Shown here piece by piece: positions 26,750 to 34,163 of a stretch of DNA of 55,020 nt; within the stretch, counting starts at the first letter, position 1, and each line of letters opens with the position of its first letter. Location: assembly GCA_017305195.1 (NCBI GenBank), contig JAFKMU010000065.1:1-55020 (forward strand), written 5' to 3'. Both the position numbers and the translations under genes were made by a program. Under the pieces are notes generated by a model, which was given only the letters and a program-made list of their open reading frames with translations, was not told the DNA's origin and made no database searches. The DNA comes from Verrucomicrobiota bacterium (GTDB taxonomy: Bacteria; Verrucomicrobiota; Verrucomicrobiia; Chthoniobacterales; Terrimicrobiaceae).

Positions 26750-28374
26750 GATGGCAAAGTGAGCTGGACACCGAGATCGCCGATCTTCGAGAGGGTCAGC
26801 CCGTTCAGGGGCGCGACCTCCGCAGCGAGCTGCTTGAAGACTTCGTCGATGGTGTAAATGCCGTTGGAGCCGCCGACAGCCTGCGTGAGGTCACGCAGGA
26901 CCTCCCAGTCGTCGCGAGCCTTGCCCGGCGAAGGAATGGCCTGGTTGAGGCGCTGGAGGCGGCCCTTGATGTTGATCATCGAGCCGCGCTTCTCCGCCCA
27001 CGAGGCCGTCGGGAGGACGACCTTGGCGGCTGCTGTGGTCTTGGTGCCGAGGATGCCGGTGGCGACCAGGGCATCGAGCTTGGCGAGGTCGGCTTCAGAA
27101 ATGCCGCAGTCGGTGGCATCTTCACCGAGGACGACGAGCGTCTTGATCGAGCCGCTGGCAACGCCCGCGGCGATTTCGGAAAGCTTGCCGGTGGCGAGAC
27201 CGAGGAGCTTCGCACCCGAGGTATTCGGGTTGCCGTCTTCGGAAATAAGGAATCCGTCCCCCTTCTGCGGGCGCGGGAGCACATCGAACTTCTCCACTCC
27301 GGCCGCCTGGGCAAACCGGCGGGTAAGGAAGAGTTCTTCATTCGTCATGCGAGCCGAGGCGATGATCGCGGTCGTGGCCGGGTCCTTCTTGATGAGGTCG
27401 GCGGCGGCCTGGATGGCTTCCTTCCACGTCGTTGACGTGCGACCTTTCACGGTCGGCTCGGTCAGACGCTCGGGACTGTTGACGTAATGGAAATTCAGAC
27501 GATGGCTGTCGGGCATCCAGCACGAGTTCACCGCCTCGTTTTCACGCGGGGTGATGCGGTAGATCGTGTTTTCGCGGCTGCCGATGAGAATGTTCGTGCC
27601 GAGGCCGCAGTTGACGTCGATCGACTTCGTCTCGCGGAGGAACCACACGCGCATGCTGAAGCGGAAATCCTTCGAGGTCAGCGCGCCGACGGGGCAGATG
27701 TCGACGGTGTTGAGCGAGTAGTTGTTGTCGAGCGTGCGCCCGGGGTAAACGGTGACGGTCGTATAGCTGCCGCGGTTGACGAAGCCGAGCACGTCGTCCT
27801 TCGCCACTTCCTGCATGAAGCGGATACAGCGCGAACACATGATACAACGCTCGTCGTCGAGGACGATGCGCGGCCCGATGTCCTGGCGCTTGGGCTTCTT
27901 GACCTTCTCCTCGACAAAGCGGCTGTCGCTCTTGCCGTACTCGACGGAAAACTCCTGCAGGCGGCACTCACCGGCCTGGTCGCAGATCGGGCAGTCGAGC
28001 GGGTGGTTGATGAGCAGAAACTCCATCACCCCCTTGCGGCATTCCTCGACGAGCGGGGAGGCGGTGCGCACAGCCATGCCTTCGCTCACCTCGGTGGCGC
28101 AGGAAATGGCGGGACGCGGGCTCCAGCCGATCTCGGGGCGGCCGTCGGGACCGAGGATCGGCTTGCGATCCGGGGTCATCTTGGGCATGCCCATTTCGAC
28201 GAGACACATGCGGCAGTTGCCAGGCGTGCTGAGCTTCGGATGATAGCAGTAATGCGGGACGTAACTCCCGCTCTTCATGCACGCGTCAATCAAGCGCGTG
28301 CCTTTGGGGAATTGTTTCCACTCCCCATCCACCTGCACGTTCAGCATGGGAACTTCAGTTGCTGTTGAACTCAT
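26746..28374 (-). CDS. nuoG: NADH-quinone oxidoreductase subunit G, short form
   Basis: 542 residues. N1b [2Fe-2S] ligands C43, C54, C57, C92 (HYCYHPKLSTPGNCRMC ... SCATEV). N5 ligands H124, C128, C131, C137 (NHPLDCPICDQAGEC). N4 ligands C177, C180, C183, C227 (RCIMCSRC ... ICPVG). In the molybdopterin-type Fe-S domain only two cysteines remain (C256 and C285), so the bacterial N7 cluster, which needs four, is probably absent. The remaining C-terminal domain is short and lacks molybdopterin motifs; E. coli NuoG has about 900 residues, so this resembles the shorter mitochondrial-type subunit. It transfers electrons from NADH oxidation toward NuoB. Translation is coupled to nuoH. Confidence 0.93.
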   Translation of the reverse strand: MSSTATEVPMLNVQVDGEWKQFPKGTRLIDACMKSGSYVPHYCYHPKLSTPGNCRMCLVEMGMPKMTPDRKPILGPDGRPEIGWSPRPAISCATEVSEGMAVRTASPLVEECRKGVMEFLLINHPLDCPICDQAGECRLQEFSVEYGKSDSRFVEEKVKKPKRQDIGPRIVLDDERCIMCSRCIRFMQEVAKDDVLGFVNRGSYTTVTVYPGRTLDNNYSLNTVDICPVGALTSKDFRFSMRVWFLRETKSIDVNCGLGTNILIGSRENTIYRITPRENEAVNSCWMPDSHRLNFHYVNSPERLTEPTVKGRTSTTWKEAIQAAADLIKKDPATTAIIASARMTNEELFLTRRFAQAAGVEKFDVLPRPQKGDGFLISEDGNPNTSGAKLLGLATGKLSEIAAGVASGSIKTLVVLGEDATDCGISEADLAKLDALVATGILGTKTTAAAKVVLPTASWAEKRGSMINIKGRLQRLNQAIPSPGKARDDWEVLRDLTQAVGGSNGIYTIDEVFKQLAAEVAPLNGLTLSKIGDLGVQLTLPS

Positions 28375-28470
28375 CGTAGTTATTTTTCGCCCGGACAGCC
28401 CGTTTGACTCGGAAAAGGTATCGGTGCGCGGCCTTCGTTCGGCAAGAAAAAGTCACTTTCCCGACGAGTT

Positions 28471-30057
28471 TCATCCCTCGATGTTGAGGTAATGATGGAC
28501 GCGCGGTTTCTCCGGGCCCTCATGGAAGGCCAGCGCGGCGGTCTGGACCTCGAGATCGGTGACAGTGAGGCGCTCGTGCTGCCGGAGATGCTCGCCCCAG
28601 GAATCGACGCGGAAAAGCTCCACGAACCGTTGCGGCTCCTTGATGTCCTGGTAGAGCCTCCAGCGGTGCGCTCCGTTGCGCATGCGCAGTTCCCGCATGC
28701 AGCGCATGGTTTCGCGAAACGCCTCGGTTTTCTCCGGCGCGATCTGAAACTCCACCAGCACGAGGACCGGACCATCCTCGACATCGAGATCGATATGGCT
28801 GTGCACCTCGGGCCCCTGCATGGAGGGACGCAGATCGACATCCTCGTTCAGGCTGATCGGGAAATACCGGCTCAGGATCAGCCCCACAACCAAGCCCCCT
28901 GCAGCGACATTGAAACACGGCGCGATGCCGATATGACCCGCCAGACCGCCCCAAAGCAGGCCGCCCAACGCCAGCACCCCCTGGAAGGCTAGGAGGTAAA
29001 AGGACAGGGCCCGTCCCCGCACCCAAGCCGGAACGGCGGTCTGGGTGGCGACATTGAAATTCACCAGTACTCCGACCCAGGCGGTTCCGGCAAAGAAGAT
29101 CGCCACCGCCGCCACCCAGAACTCATGGGCAAAGGCCAGTCCAACGAGGGAACCCGCCGAAATTACCGATCCCACCGTCAAGATGCGTTCAAGCTGTATC
29201 ACGCTGCGCAACCGGGGGACAAGGAGAGCCGAGACAATGGACCCCATGCCGAAAAACGCGAGCAGGAGGCCGTAACCGCTGGCCGTGGTGTGCAGGACGT
29301 CACGAGCATAAAGCGGCCCGAGCGGCCAGACGACGGAGGCGAAGAAATTGAACGCCGAGGCGCGGATGATCGGGCTCTGCAGGCGCCTGGAGTGGATCAG
29401 GTAGCGAAAACCAGCCCTCAGCGCGCCGAACATATCCTCGCTCAGCCGGGAGATCTGCCGAGCGCCGGGCTTCCAGGTCGCCACGGCTCCGATCACCGCG
29501 ATAAACGAGACGGCATTGAGGAAAAACGCGCTGGCCGCACCTGTCGCCGCCACGAGGACGCCCCCGATGGCCGGTCCCACGGCCCGCGCCACGTTGAAGG
29601 CGATGCTATTGAGAGACACCGCCGCCGGGACGGACTCCCTCGGCACCATGTCCTGCACGGTCGCCTGCCAGGCCGGAAGGCTGATCGCCGCACCGAAACC
29701 GAGGGCGAAGGTCAGCCCCAGCAGAACCCACGGCGTGATAAGCCCGAGCCAGGTGATGACCGCCAGCACCAGCGCCACAATGAGCATCCAGAGCTGCGAC
29801 CAGAAGAGGAGCCGCTTGCGCTCCACCGTATCCGCCAATACCCCCGCCAGGAAACCCACGAGGAAGACCGGCAGCGTCGAAGCCGTCTGGACCAATCCCA
29901 CCAGCGTGGTCGAGGAGGTCAGCGAGGTCATCAACCAGGCCGCGCCGACGGACTGCATGAGCGTGCCGACGTTGGATACAATGTTCGCCACCCAAAGGTT
30001 CCGGAAGGCCGCGATTTTCAGCGGGGCCGAAAGACCGGAAGGCGACGAACTGCTCAC
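28471..30057 (-). CDS. MFS_3 family exporter with C-terminal ABM-like domain
   Basis: 528 residues from GTG 30057, overlapping the preceding stop (GTGA). About twelve membrane helices span 15-405. The family-type loop after helix 2 reads GVLADTVERKRLL, and the start LKIAAFRNLWVANIVSNVGT is that of EntS-like (MFS_3) transporters. From about 425 to 528 a soluble ferredoxin-like domain follows: VLVLVEFQIAPEKTEAF ... GAHRWRLYQDIKEPQRFVE, resembling antibiotic-biosynthesis-monooxygenase folds, as often seen on this transporter family. The substrate is not evident; siderophores, organic acids or hydrophobic compounds are possible. It is the last gene of a tightly overlapping run with DUF1634, TauE-like and FabZ-like genes. 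Confidence 0.85.
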   Translation of the reverse strand: MSSSSPSGLSAPLKIAAFRNLWVANIVSNVGTLMQSVGAAWLMTSLTSSTTLVGLVQTASTLPVFLVGFLAGVLADTVERKRLLFWSQLWMLIVALVLAVITWLGLITPWVLLGLTFALGFGAAISLPAWQATVQDMVPRESVPAAVSLNSIAFNVARAVGPAIGGVLVAATGAASAFFLNAVSFIAVIGAVATWKPGARQISRLSEDMFGALRAGFRYLIHSRRLQSPIIRASAFNFFASVVWPLGPLYARDVLHTTASGYGLLLAFFGMGSIVSALLVPRLRSVIQLERILTVGSVISAGSLVGLAFAHEFWVAAVAIFFAGTAWVGVLVNFNVATQTAVPAWVRGRALSFYLLAFQGVLALGGLLWGGLAGHIGIAPCFNVAAGGLVVGLILSRYFPISLNEDVDLRPSMQGPEVHSHIDLDVEDGPVLVLVEFQIAPEKTEAFRETMRCMRELRMRNGAHRWRLYQDIKEPQRFVELFRVDSWGEHLRQHERLTVTDLEVQTAALAFHEGPEKPRVHHYLNIEG

Positions 30058-30425
30058 GCAAAGAAACTAAACACCAGCACGGCGAAGACAAGGGCGCTGA
30101 TGGCGCAATACTGCCAGTCCCTCTGGGCAAAGAAGCCCGCCGCCGCCAGACCCACTCGCACGATGGGGTTGAGGAGCAGGAGAACGATGCCCACCATGAT
30201 GATACTGCGCCGCTCGCCAATTTCATGCCACGAGAACGCCCGGCGAATCATCCCGCCGAAGGTCTCGAAGAACTTGGGTTCACCGCTGAAGACATGGTCG
30301 CCCGGCGGCACGCCGATGTGCGTAGCCAGATACCACGTCAGCCCGCCAAGAATGATAATGCCCGAGATAATGACTCCGCCGACCATCACACGGGCGAGGA
30401 GACTCTGGATTTTTTCGTCGGTCAT
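30054..30425 (-). CDS. DUF1634 membrane protein
   Basis: 123 residues from ATG 30425; three membrane helices at about 12-32, 73-91 and 100-121. The N-terminal VMVGGVIISGIIILGGLTWY and the central FSWHEIGERRSIIMVGIVLL match the DUF1634 pattern. The function of this family is unknown. It is commonly encoded beside TauE/SafE-type exporters, and here it overlaps such a gene by 4 bases on one side and the MFS gene on the other, so it is probably an accessory subunit of the exporter. Confidence 0.75.
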   Translation of the reverse strand: MTDEKIQSLLARVMVGGVIISGIIILGGLTWYLATHIGVPPGDHVFSGEPKFFETFGGMIRRAFSWHEIGERRSIIMVGIVLLLLNPIVRVGLAAAGFFAQRDWQYCAISALVFAVLVFSFFA

Positions 30426-31261
30426 AGGGAAACTCCACTGCCTCGCAGGATCATCTGCACGGCGATAAGGGATACCATTACGAGAAAGATCGTCTTGAGG
30501 ATTCGCACCGGGGCCACGGAAAGCAGCCGCGCTCCGAGAAAGGCTCCGACCAGCACGCCGAGCGACACCGGCGCGACCAGCGCCGGATCGAGATAGCCGC
30601 GCTTCAGGTAGATGCCCACACTGGCCGCAGCCGTGACGCCGATCATGAAATTGCTCGTCGCCGTCGTGACCTTGAAGGGGATGCGCATGATCTGATCCAT
30701 CGCCACCACCTTGAACGCGCCGGAGCCGATGCCAAGCAGACCGGAAAGGATTCCCGCCACGCCCATCATGAGGAAGCCGGGAATGAACCGATGCACTGTG
30801 TACTTTTGCATGCCCTGCGGCGTAGGAAAGGAGCCGGGCAGGTTGAGTTTTACCGCGAGAGGGTCGGACTTGTCCTCCGACTGAGCCTTGGGCTTTTTGC
30901 TCCCGAGCGAAAGAGCGACCGTGGCAAGCAGGGCGACGCCGAAAATGATCGAGAGCGTATTTTGCGGGAGCACAGTCGCCGCCATGGCTCCGCCCACCGC
31001 GCCGATCGTCGTCGCCACACACAGGGAGAGGCCGATGCGCATGTTGGAAATGCCATCGCGCAAATAGGCGGCAGCCGCCCCGGACGAGGTGGCGATCACC
31101 GACACAAGCGCAGCGCCCATCGCGTACCGGATGTCGATCCCGAAACCGAGCACCAGCAGCGGGGTGATAATGACGCCACCACCCAGCCCGATCAGAGAAC
31201 CGATCAATCCCGCAAACAGGGCGACTACGGCGATGGAAATGGCAAAAAGCGGGTCCGTCAT
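30422..31261 (-). CDS. TauE/SafE-family exporter
   Basis: 279 residues, about eight membrane helices in two repeats. Each repeat begins with a Gly-rich helix: GLIGSLIGLGGGVIITPLLV near 18-38 and VAGILSGLLGIGSGAFKVVA near 160-180, which is the signature of the TSUP (TauE/SafE) family. A charged linker (SKKPKAQSEDKSDP) joins the halves. Members move sulfite, sulfoacetate, thiosulfate or related small anions across the inner membrane. Position downstream of a ThiS/MoaD-like sulfur carrier suggests a sulfur substrate; this is inference. It overlaps both neighbours by 4 bases. Confidence 0.85.
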   Translation of the reverse strand: MTDPLFAISIAVVALFAGLIGSLIGLGGGVIITPLLVLGFGIDIRYAMGAALVSVIATSSGAAAAYLRDGISNMRIGLSLCVATTIGAVGGAMAATVLPQNTLSIIFGVALLATVALSLGSKKPKAQSEDKSDPLAVKLNLPGSFPTPQGMQKYTVHRFIPGFLMMGVAGILSGLLGIGSGAFKVVAMDQIMRIPFKVTTATSNFMIGVTAAASVGIYLKRGYLDPALVAPVSLGVLVGAFLGARLLSVAPVRILKTIFLVMVSLIAVQMILRGSGVSL

Positions 31262-31665
31262 GCCGTCACCTCGTTGAGAACAACCTGCCCCTCGGCGACG
31301 ACCGTCTCTCCCACCCGGGCGGAAACGTCAAACATCCACAATCCGCCCATGGCGCCCGTACGACGGGCCTGGAGATCAATAATCTGCTCTGGACGTGCGG
31401 CGGAGGGAAACTTCATCGAACGAATGGCTGAGAGCAAAAAGCGCCGCCCGTCCCCGCCTCCGGCGATTCCCGCCACCTGGGCCAGCGCCTCGGTAAGGAT
31501 GACTCCCGGGACCAGCGGATCACCGGGAAAATGACCGCGAAACATCGGATCGTCGGGCGAAAAGACCTTCTCGCCGCGCGCCCCCTCCCCAGGTTGCAAC
31601 TCCACAACGCGATCGACAAAGACAAACGGATCGCGATGGGGTAAACCGAGGGAAACCGGGTCCAT
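31258..31665 (-). CDS. FabZ-like hotdog dehydratase
   Basis: 135 residues from ATG 31665; a TTG at 31701 is an alternative. LPHRDPFVFVDRV near 8-20 is the FabZ N-terminal motif. The active-site helix reads GHFPGDPLVPGVILTEALAQ with His45 and Glu59, the catalytic pair. The family dehydrates 3-hydroxyacyl-ACP in fatty acid synthesis. No other fatty acid gene adjoins it, and its coupling to transporters is unusual, so this could be a second FabZ-like enzyme for a special acyl chain, not the housekeeping one. Confidence 0.8.
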   Translation of the reverse strand: MDPVSLGLPHRDPFVFVDRVVELQPGEGARGEKVFSPDDPMFRGHFPGDPLVPGVILTEALAQVAGIAGGGDGRRFLLSAIRSMKFPSAARPEQIIDLQARRTGAMGGLWMFDVSARVGETVVAEGQVVLNEVTA

Positions 31666-31736
31666 GCCGGATTCTTTGCCCGGAAGAACGCTTCCGGGCA
31701 ACGATAAGTTGATGAAGGAGGGCGAAATACGCCCGC

Positions 31737-32183
31737 TTACAGGCCGGAACCCCGCGCGGCTTTCTCGAGTTCCATCTGGAAGCTCATGACATCATCCTGC
31801 GAGGGACGATAGCCGGGCGTGTTGGCATTGAGGCCCAGGCGACCCATCTGATCGAGATACCACTCGGCCTTTTCTCCATCGGAGAAGGTCACGCGACCGC
31901 TGATGACGGAGCCCGGGCGGGTGATCTGGTCGATGGTCACTGCGACCTTGCCCGGAGCCTCGGCGGGAACCTCCGGTTCCGGCGGCGGCAAGGGCTGATC
32001 GACGGCTGGTCCGGCCTCAGGCTCCTTGAAGGCGAGCTTGAGATCGTCGGCGAGCAGACGGGTTTCCAGATACGTCAGGGAAATCTGAAACTCCTCCTTC
32101 AGCCGTTTTTGGATTTCGGAAAGGCTCGCGCCCCCTTCGATCCATTGGGAGATGGCGGATTTCTGTTCGTCGCTGAGAGTCAT
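31737..32183 (-). CDS. Uncharacterised cytoplasmic protein
   Basis: 148 residues from ATG 32183. The N-terminal 50 residues look like a helix-turn-helix or swapped helical unit (LSDEQKSAISQWIEGGASL then SEIQKRLKEEFQISLTY). A Pro/Glu-rich linker follows (DQPLPPPEPEVPAEAPG), then a small beta-rich C-terminus (VISGRVTFSDGEKAEWYLDQ). I do not recognise the family. It lies between the MoaD-like and FabZ-like genes on the same strand with gaps of 79 and 71 bases. Confidence 0.65.
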   Translation of the reverse strand: MTLSDEQKSAISQWIEGGASLSEIQKRLKEEFQISLTYLETRLLADDLKLAFKEPEAGPAVDQPLPPPEPEVPAEAPGKVAVTIDQITRPGSVISGRVTFSDGEKAEWYLDQMGRLGLNANTPGYRPSQDDVMSFQMELEKAARGSGL

Positions 32184-32262
32184 GACGAAGGTTTTACACA
32201 GAGGACTCGCGGCACACCGAGAGAAAAACTCGGCATGCCGCGAAGATGTCAGATTTTTGCGA

Positions 32263-32538
32263 CTAGCCCCCGGCGATGGCCGGAACGATGCTGATCTCGT
32301 CGCCTTCCTTGACCGGGGTGCCCAGGTCGCTGAGGAAGCGGATGTCGTCTTCGTTGACGTAGACATTCACAAAGCGACGGACGGCGCCCTGCTCGTCGAG
32401 GATGCGCTCGCCGAGACCGGGATAGGTCGTCTCAAGGCTCTTGAAGATTTCGGAAACGGTTGCGCCCTCTGCCTCGACGACTTCGTTTTCGCCGGTCAGC
32501 TTGCGCAGGGGTGTGGGAATACGGACTTGGATTGGCAT
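32263..32538 (-). CDS. MoaD/ThiS-like ubiquitin-fold sulfur carrier
   Basis: 91 residues ending in the diagnostic Gly-Gly (PAIAGG). The beta-grasp pattern is MPIQVRIPTPLRKLTGENE, then VRRFVNVYVNEDDIRFL, then VKEGDEISIVPAI. Proteins of this type are adenylated and thiocarboxylated at the terminal Gly and donate sulfur for molybdopterin, thiamin, cysteine or homocysteine synthesis. No moaE, thiG or thiF is nearby. Instead the gene follows a threonine-synthase-fold enzyme by 15 bases, as in systems where a carrier (CysO) feeds a PLP enzyme. The exact partner is inferred. Confidence 0.9.
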   Translation of the reverse strand: MPIQVRIPTPLRKLTGENEVVEAEGATVSEIFKSLETTYPGLGERILDEQGAVRRFVNVYVNEDDIRFLSDLGTPVKEGDEISIVPAIAGG

Positions 32539-32553
32539 GGTAGTAAGGAAAAG

Positions 32554-33816
32554 TTAGTTGGCTGCGGCAGCCACTTCGTCGGCCACGAGCGCTTCAAACT
32601 CACGGAGGCTGGGCTTGATGAGGCGGGGTTCGCCGCATTTGCCCTGCACGGCCTCGGCGGTTTTCAGGCCATGGCCGGTGATACACAGGACGATGCTTTC
32701 ATCCCGCGGGATCTTGCCGCTTTCGATGAGCTTGCGGGCGCTGGCGACCGTCACGCCGCCCGCCGTCTCGGCAAAGATGCCGGCGTACTCGGCGAGGAGG
32801 CGAATGCCCTCGATCACCTCGGCGTCGGACACGTCCTCGGCGCTGCCGCCGGTGTCCTTCATCGTGCGGATGGCATAGTAGCCGTCCGCCGGGGTGCCGA
32901 TGGCGAGCGACTTCACGATGGTCTCCGGCTTCGGCACGGGCTTGACGATCTCGACCTGCTTCTTCATCGCCTCGCTGATGGGCGAGCATCCGCTGGCCTG
33001 CGCACCGTGGATGGTGAACGGCTGGTCCTCGATGATGCCGGTGTGGATGAACTCCTTGTAGGCCTTGTGAATCTTGGTCAGGAGTGATCCGCTGGCCATC
33101 GGGACGACCGTGTGGCGCGGGAGCTTCCAGCCGAGCTGCTCGGCGATCTCAAAGCCCATCGTCTTCGATCCCTCGGCGTAGTAGGGCCGGAGGTTCACAT
33201 TGACGAATCCCCAGCCGTACTTGCCCGCGATCTCGGAGCAAAGGCGGTTCACCTGGTCGTAGGGGCCATGGATGCCGATGACATTCGTGCCGTAGACAAG
33301 CGAGCCCAGCACCTTGCTCTGCTCGAGGTCGGCCGGGATGAGGACGTAGCTGCGCAGCCCGGCAGCGGCGGCGTTGGCGGCGACGGAGTTGGCCAGGTTG
33401 CCCGTGGAGGCGCAGGCGACAACCTTGAAGCCCAGCTCGCGAGCGCGGCTGAGAGCGACGGAGACGACACGATCCTTGAAGGAAAGGGTCGGGTAATTCA
33501 CCGTGTCGTTCTTGATGTAAAGCTCCTTCACGCCGAGCGCGGCGGCGAGGCGATCGGCCTTGACCAGCGGGGTGAACCCCACCTGCGCACCCACCGTGGG
33601 AGCGCCGTCGATGGGTAGAAACTCGCGATACCGCCACATCGTCTGCGGGCGGGAGAGGATACGCTCGCGGCTGATGCTGGAGCGGATGGCGTCGTAATCG
33701 TAGGCCGCCTCAAGCGGGCCGAAGTCGAACTCACAGATGTGGATGGCCTCCTTCGGATAAAGGCGACCGCACTCACGGCATTTCAGATTGGAAAAGAAAG
33801 GTCTGTCTTCGTTCAT
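32554..33816 (-). CDS. thrC: Threonine synthase or threonine-synthase-like PLP enzyme
   Basis: 420 residues from ATG 33816. N-terminal rubredoxin-like segment with C13, C16 and C28 (LKCRECGRLYPKEAIHIC); the usual fourth Cys is absent. The PLP lysine is K114 in NYPTLSFKDRVV. The cofactor phosphate site is ASTGNLANS, the serine/threonine-rich loop is VPMASGSLLTK, and ITGHGLKTAE near the C-terminus is typical of threonine synthase. Threonine synthase converts O-phosphohomoserine to threonine. Related fold-II enzymes make cysteine or homocysteine with a sulfur donor, and the adjoining MoaD-like gene makes that alternative worth testing. It heads a same-strand run of seven genes. Confidence 0.82.
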   Translation of the reverse strand: MNEDRPFFSNLKCRECGRLYPKEAIHICEFDFGPLEAAYDYDAIRSSISRERILSRPQTMWRYREFLPIDGAPTVGAQVGFTPLVKADRLAAALGVKELYIKNDTVNYPTLSFKDRVVSVALSRARELGFKVVACASTGNLANSVAANAAAAGLRSYVLIPADLEQSKVLGSLVYGTNVIGIHGPYDQVNRLCSEIAGKYGWGFVNVNLRPYYAEGSKTMGFEIAEQLGWKLPRHTVVPMASGSLLTKIHKAYKEFIHTGIIEDQPFTIHGAQASGCSPISEAMKKQVEIVKPVPKPETIVKSLAIGTPADGYYAIRTMKDTGGSAEDVSDAEVIEGIRLLAEYAGIFAETAGGVTVASARKLIESGKIPRDESIVLCITGHGLKTAEAVQGKCGEPRLIKPSLREFEALVADEVAAAAN

Positions 33817-34163
33817 TGTCTTGGTCTTCCCACCGAGCGTAACGACGAGAGATGACGACAATTTGCCCGAAGGCCTTTTATGGACTGTCGCATCCTCATC
33901 TTTTCCCCGGCGCTTGCGCACCGGAGCAGGATTTGGCACCTGGGCCTTCCCGCCTCGGAGAGCTTGAGTGCTCTGCTCGGCTGGAAGCGGTTGCCGTGGC
34001 ATCGTCGGGCCAGTCCCTCCGCCACTCTCGATAAGAATCGGGGAAAAGATTGCGGCGGCTTTTCAGCCGGTCAAGAAGTTTTCGTATTTTCCTTCTGGCG
34101 AAGGATATTCACAGCAACGAATTTGTTGATCAACGTTGCGTAACCAGCTATGAATGATTTCAA
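33817..34163. promoter_or_regulatory. Divergent promoter region between thrC and the sensor kinase
   Basis: 347 bases without a gene. The thrC-proximal half is GC-rich, the kinase-proximal half AT-richer (about 34070-34160). A perfect palindrome GTTGATCAAC lies at 34125-34134, with outer repeats CAACG (34115-34119) and CGTTG (34134-34138), about 30 bases before the kinase start; it could be an operator or hairpin. No clear -35/-10 pair was identified. Confidence 0.4.
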
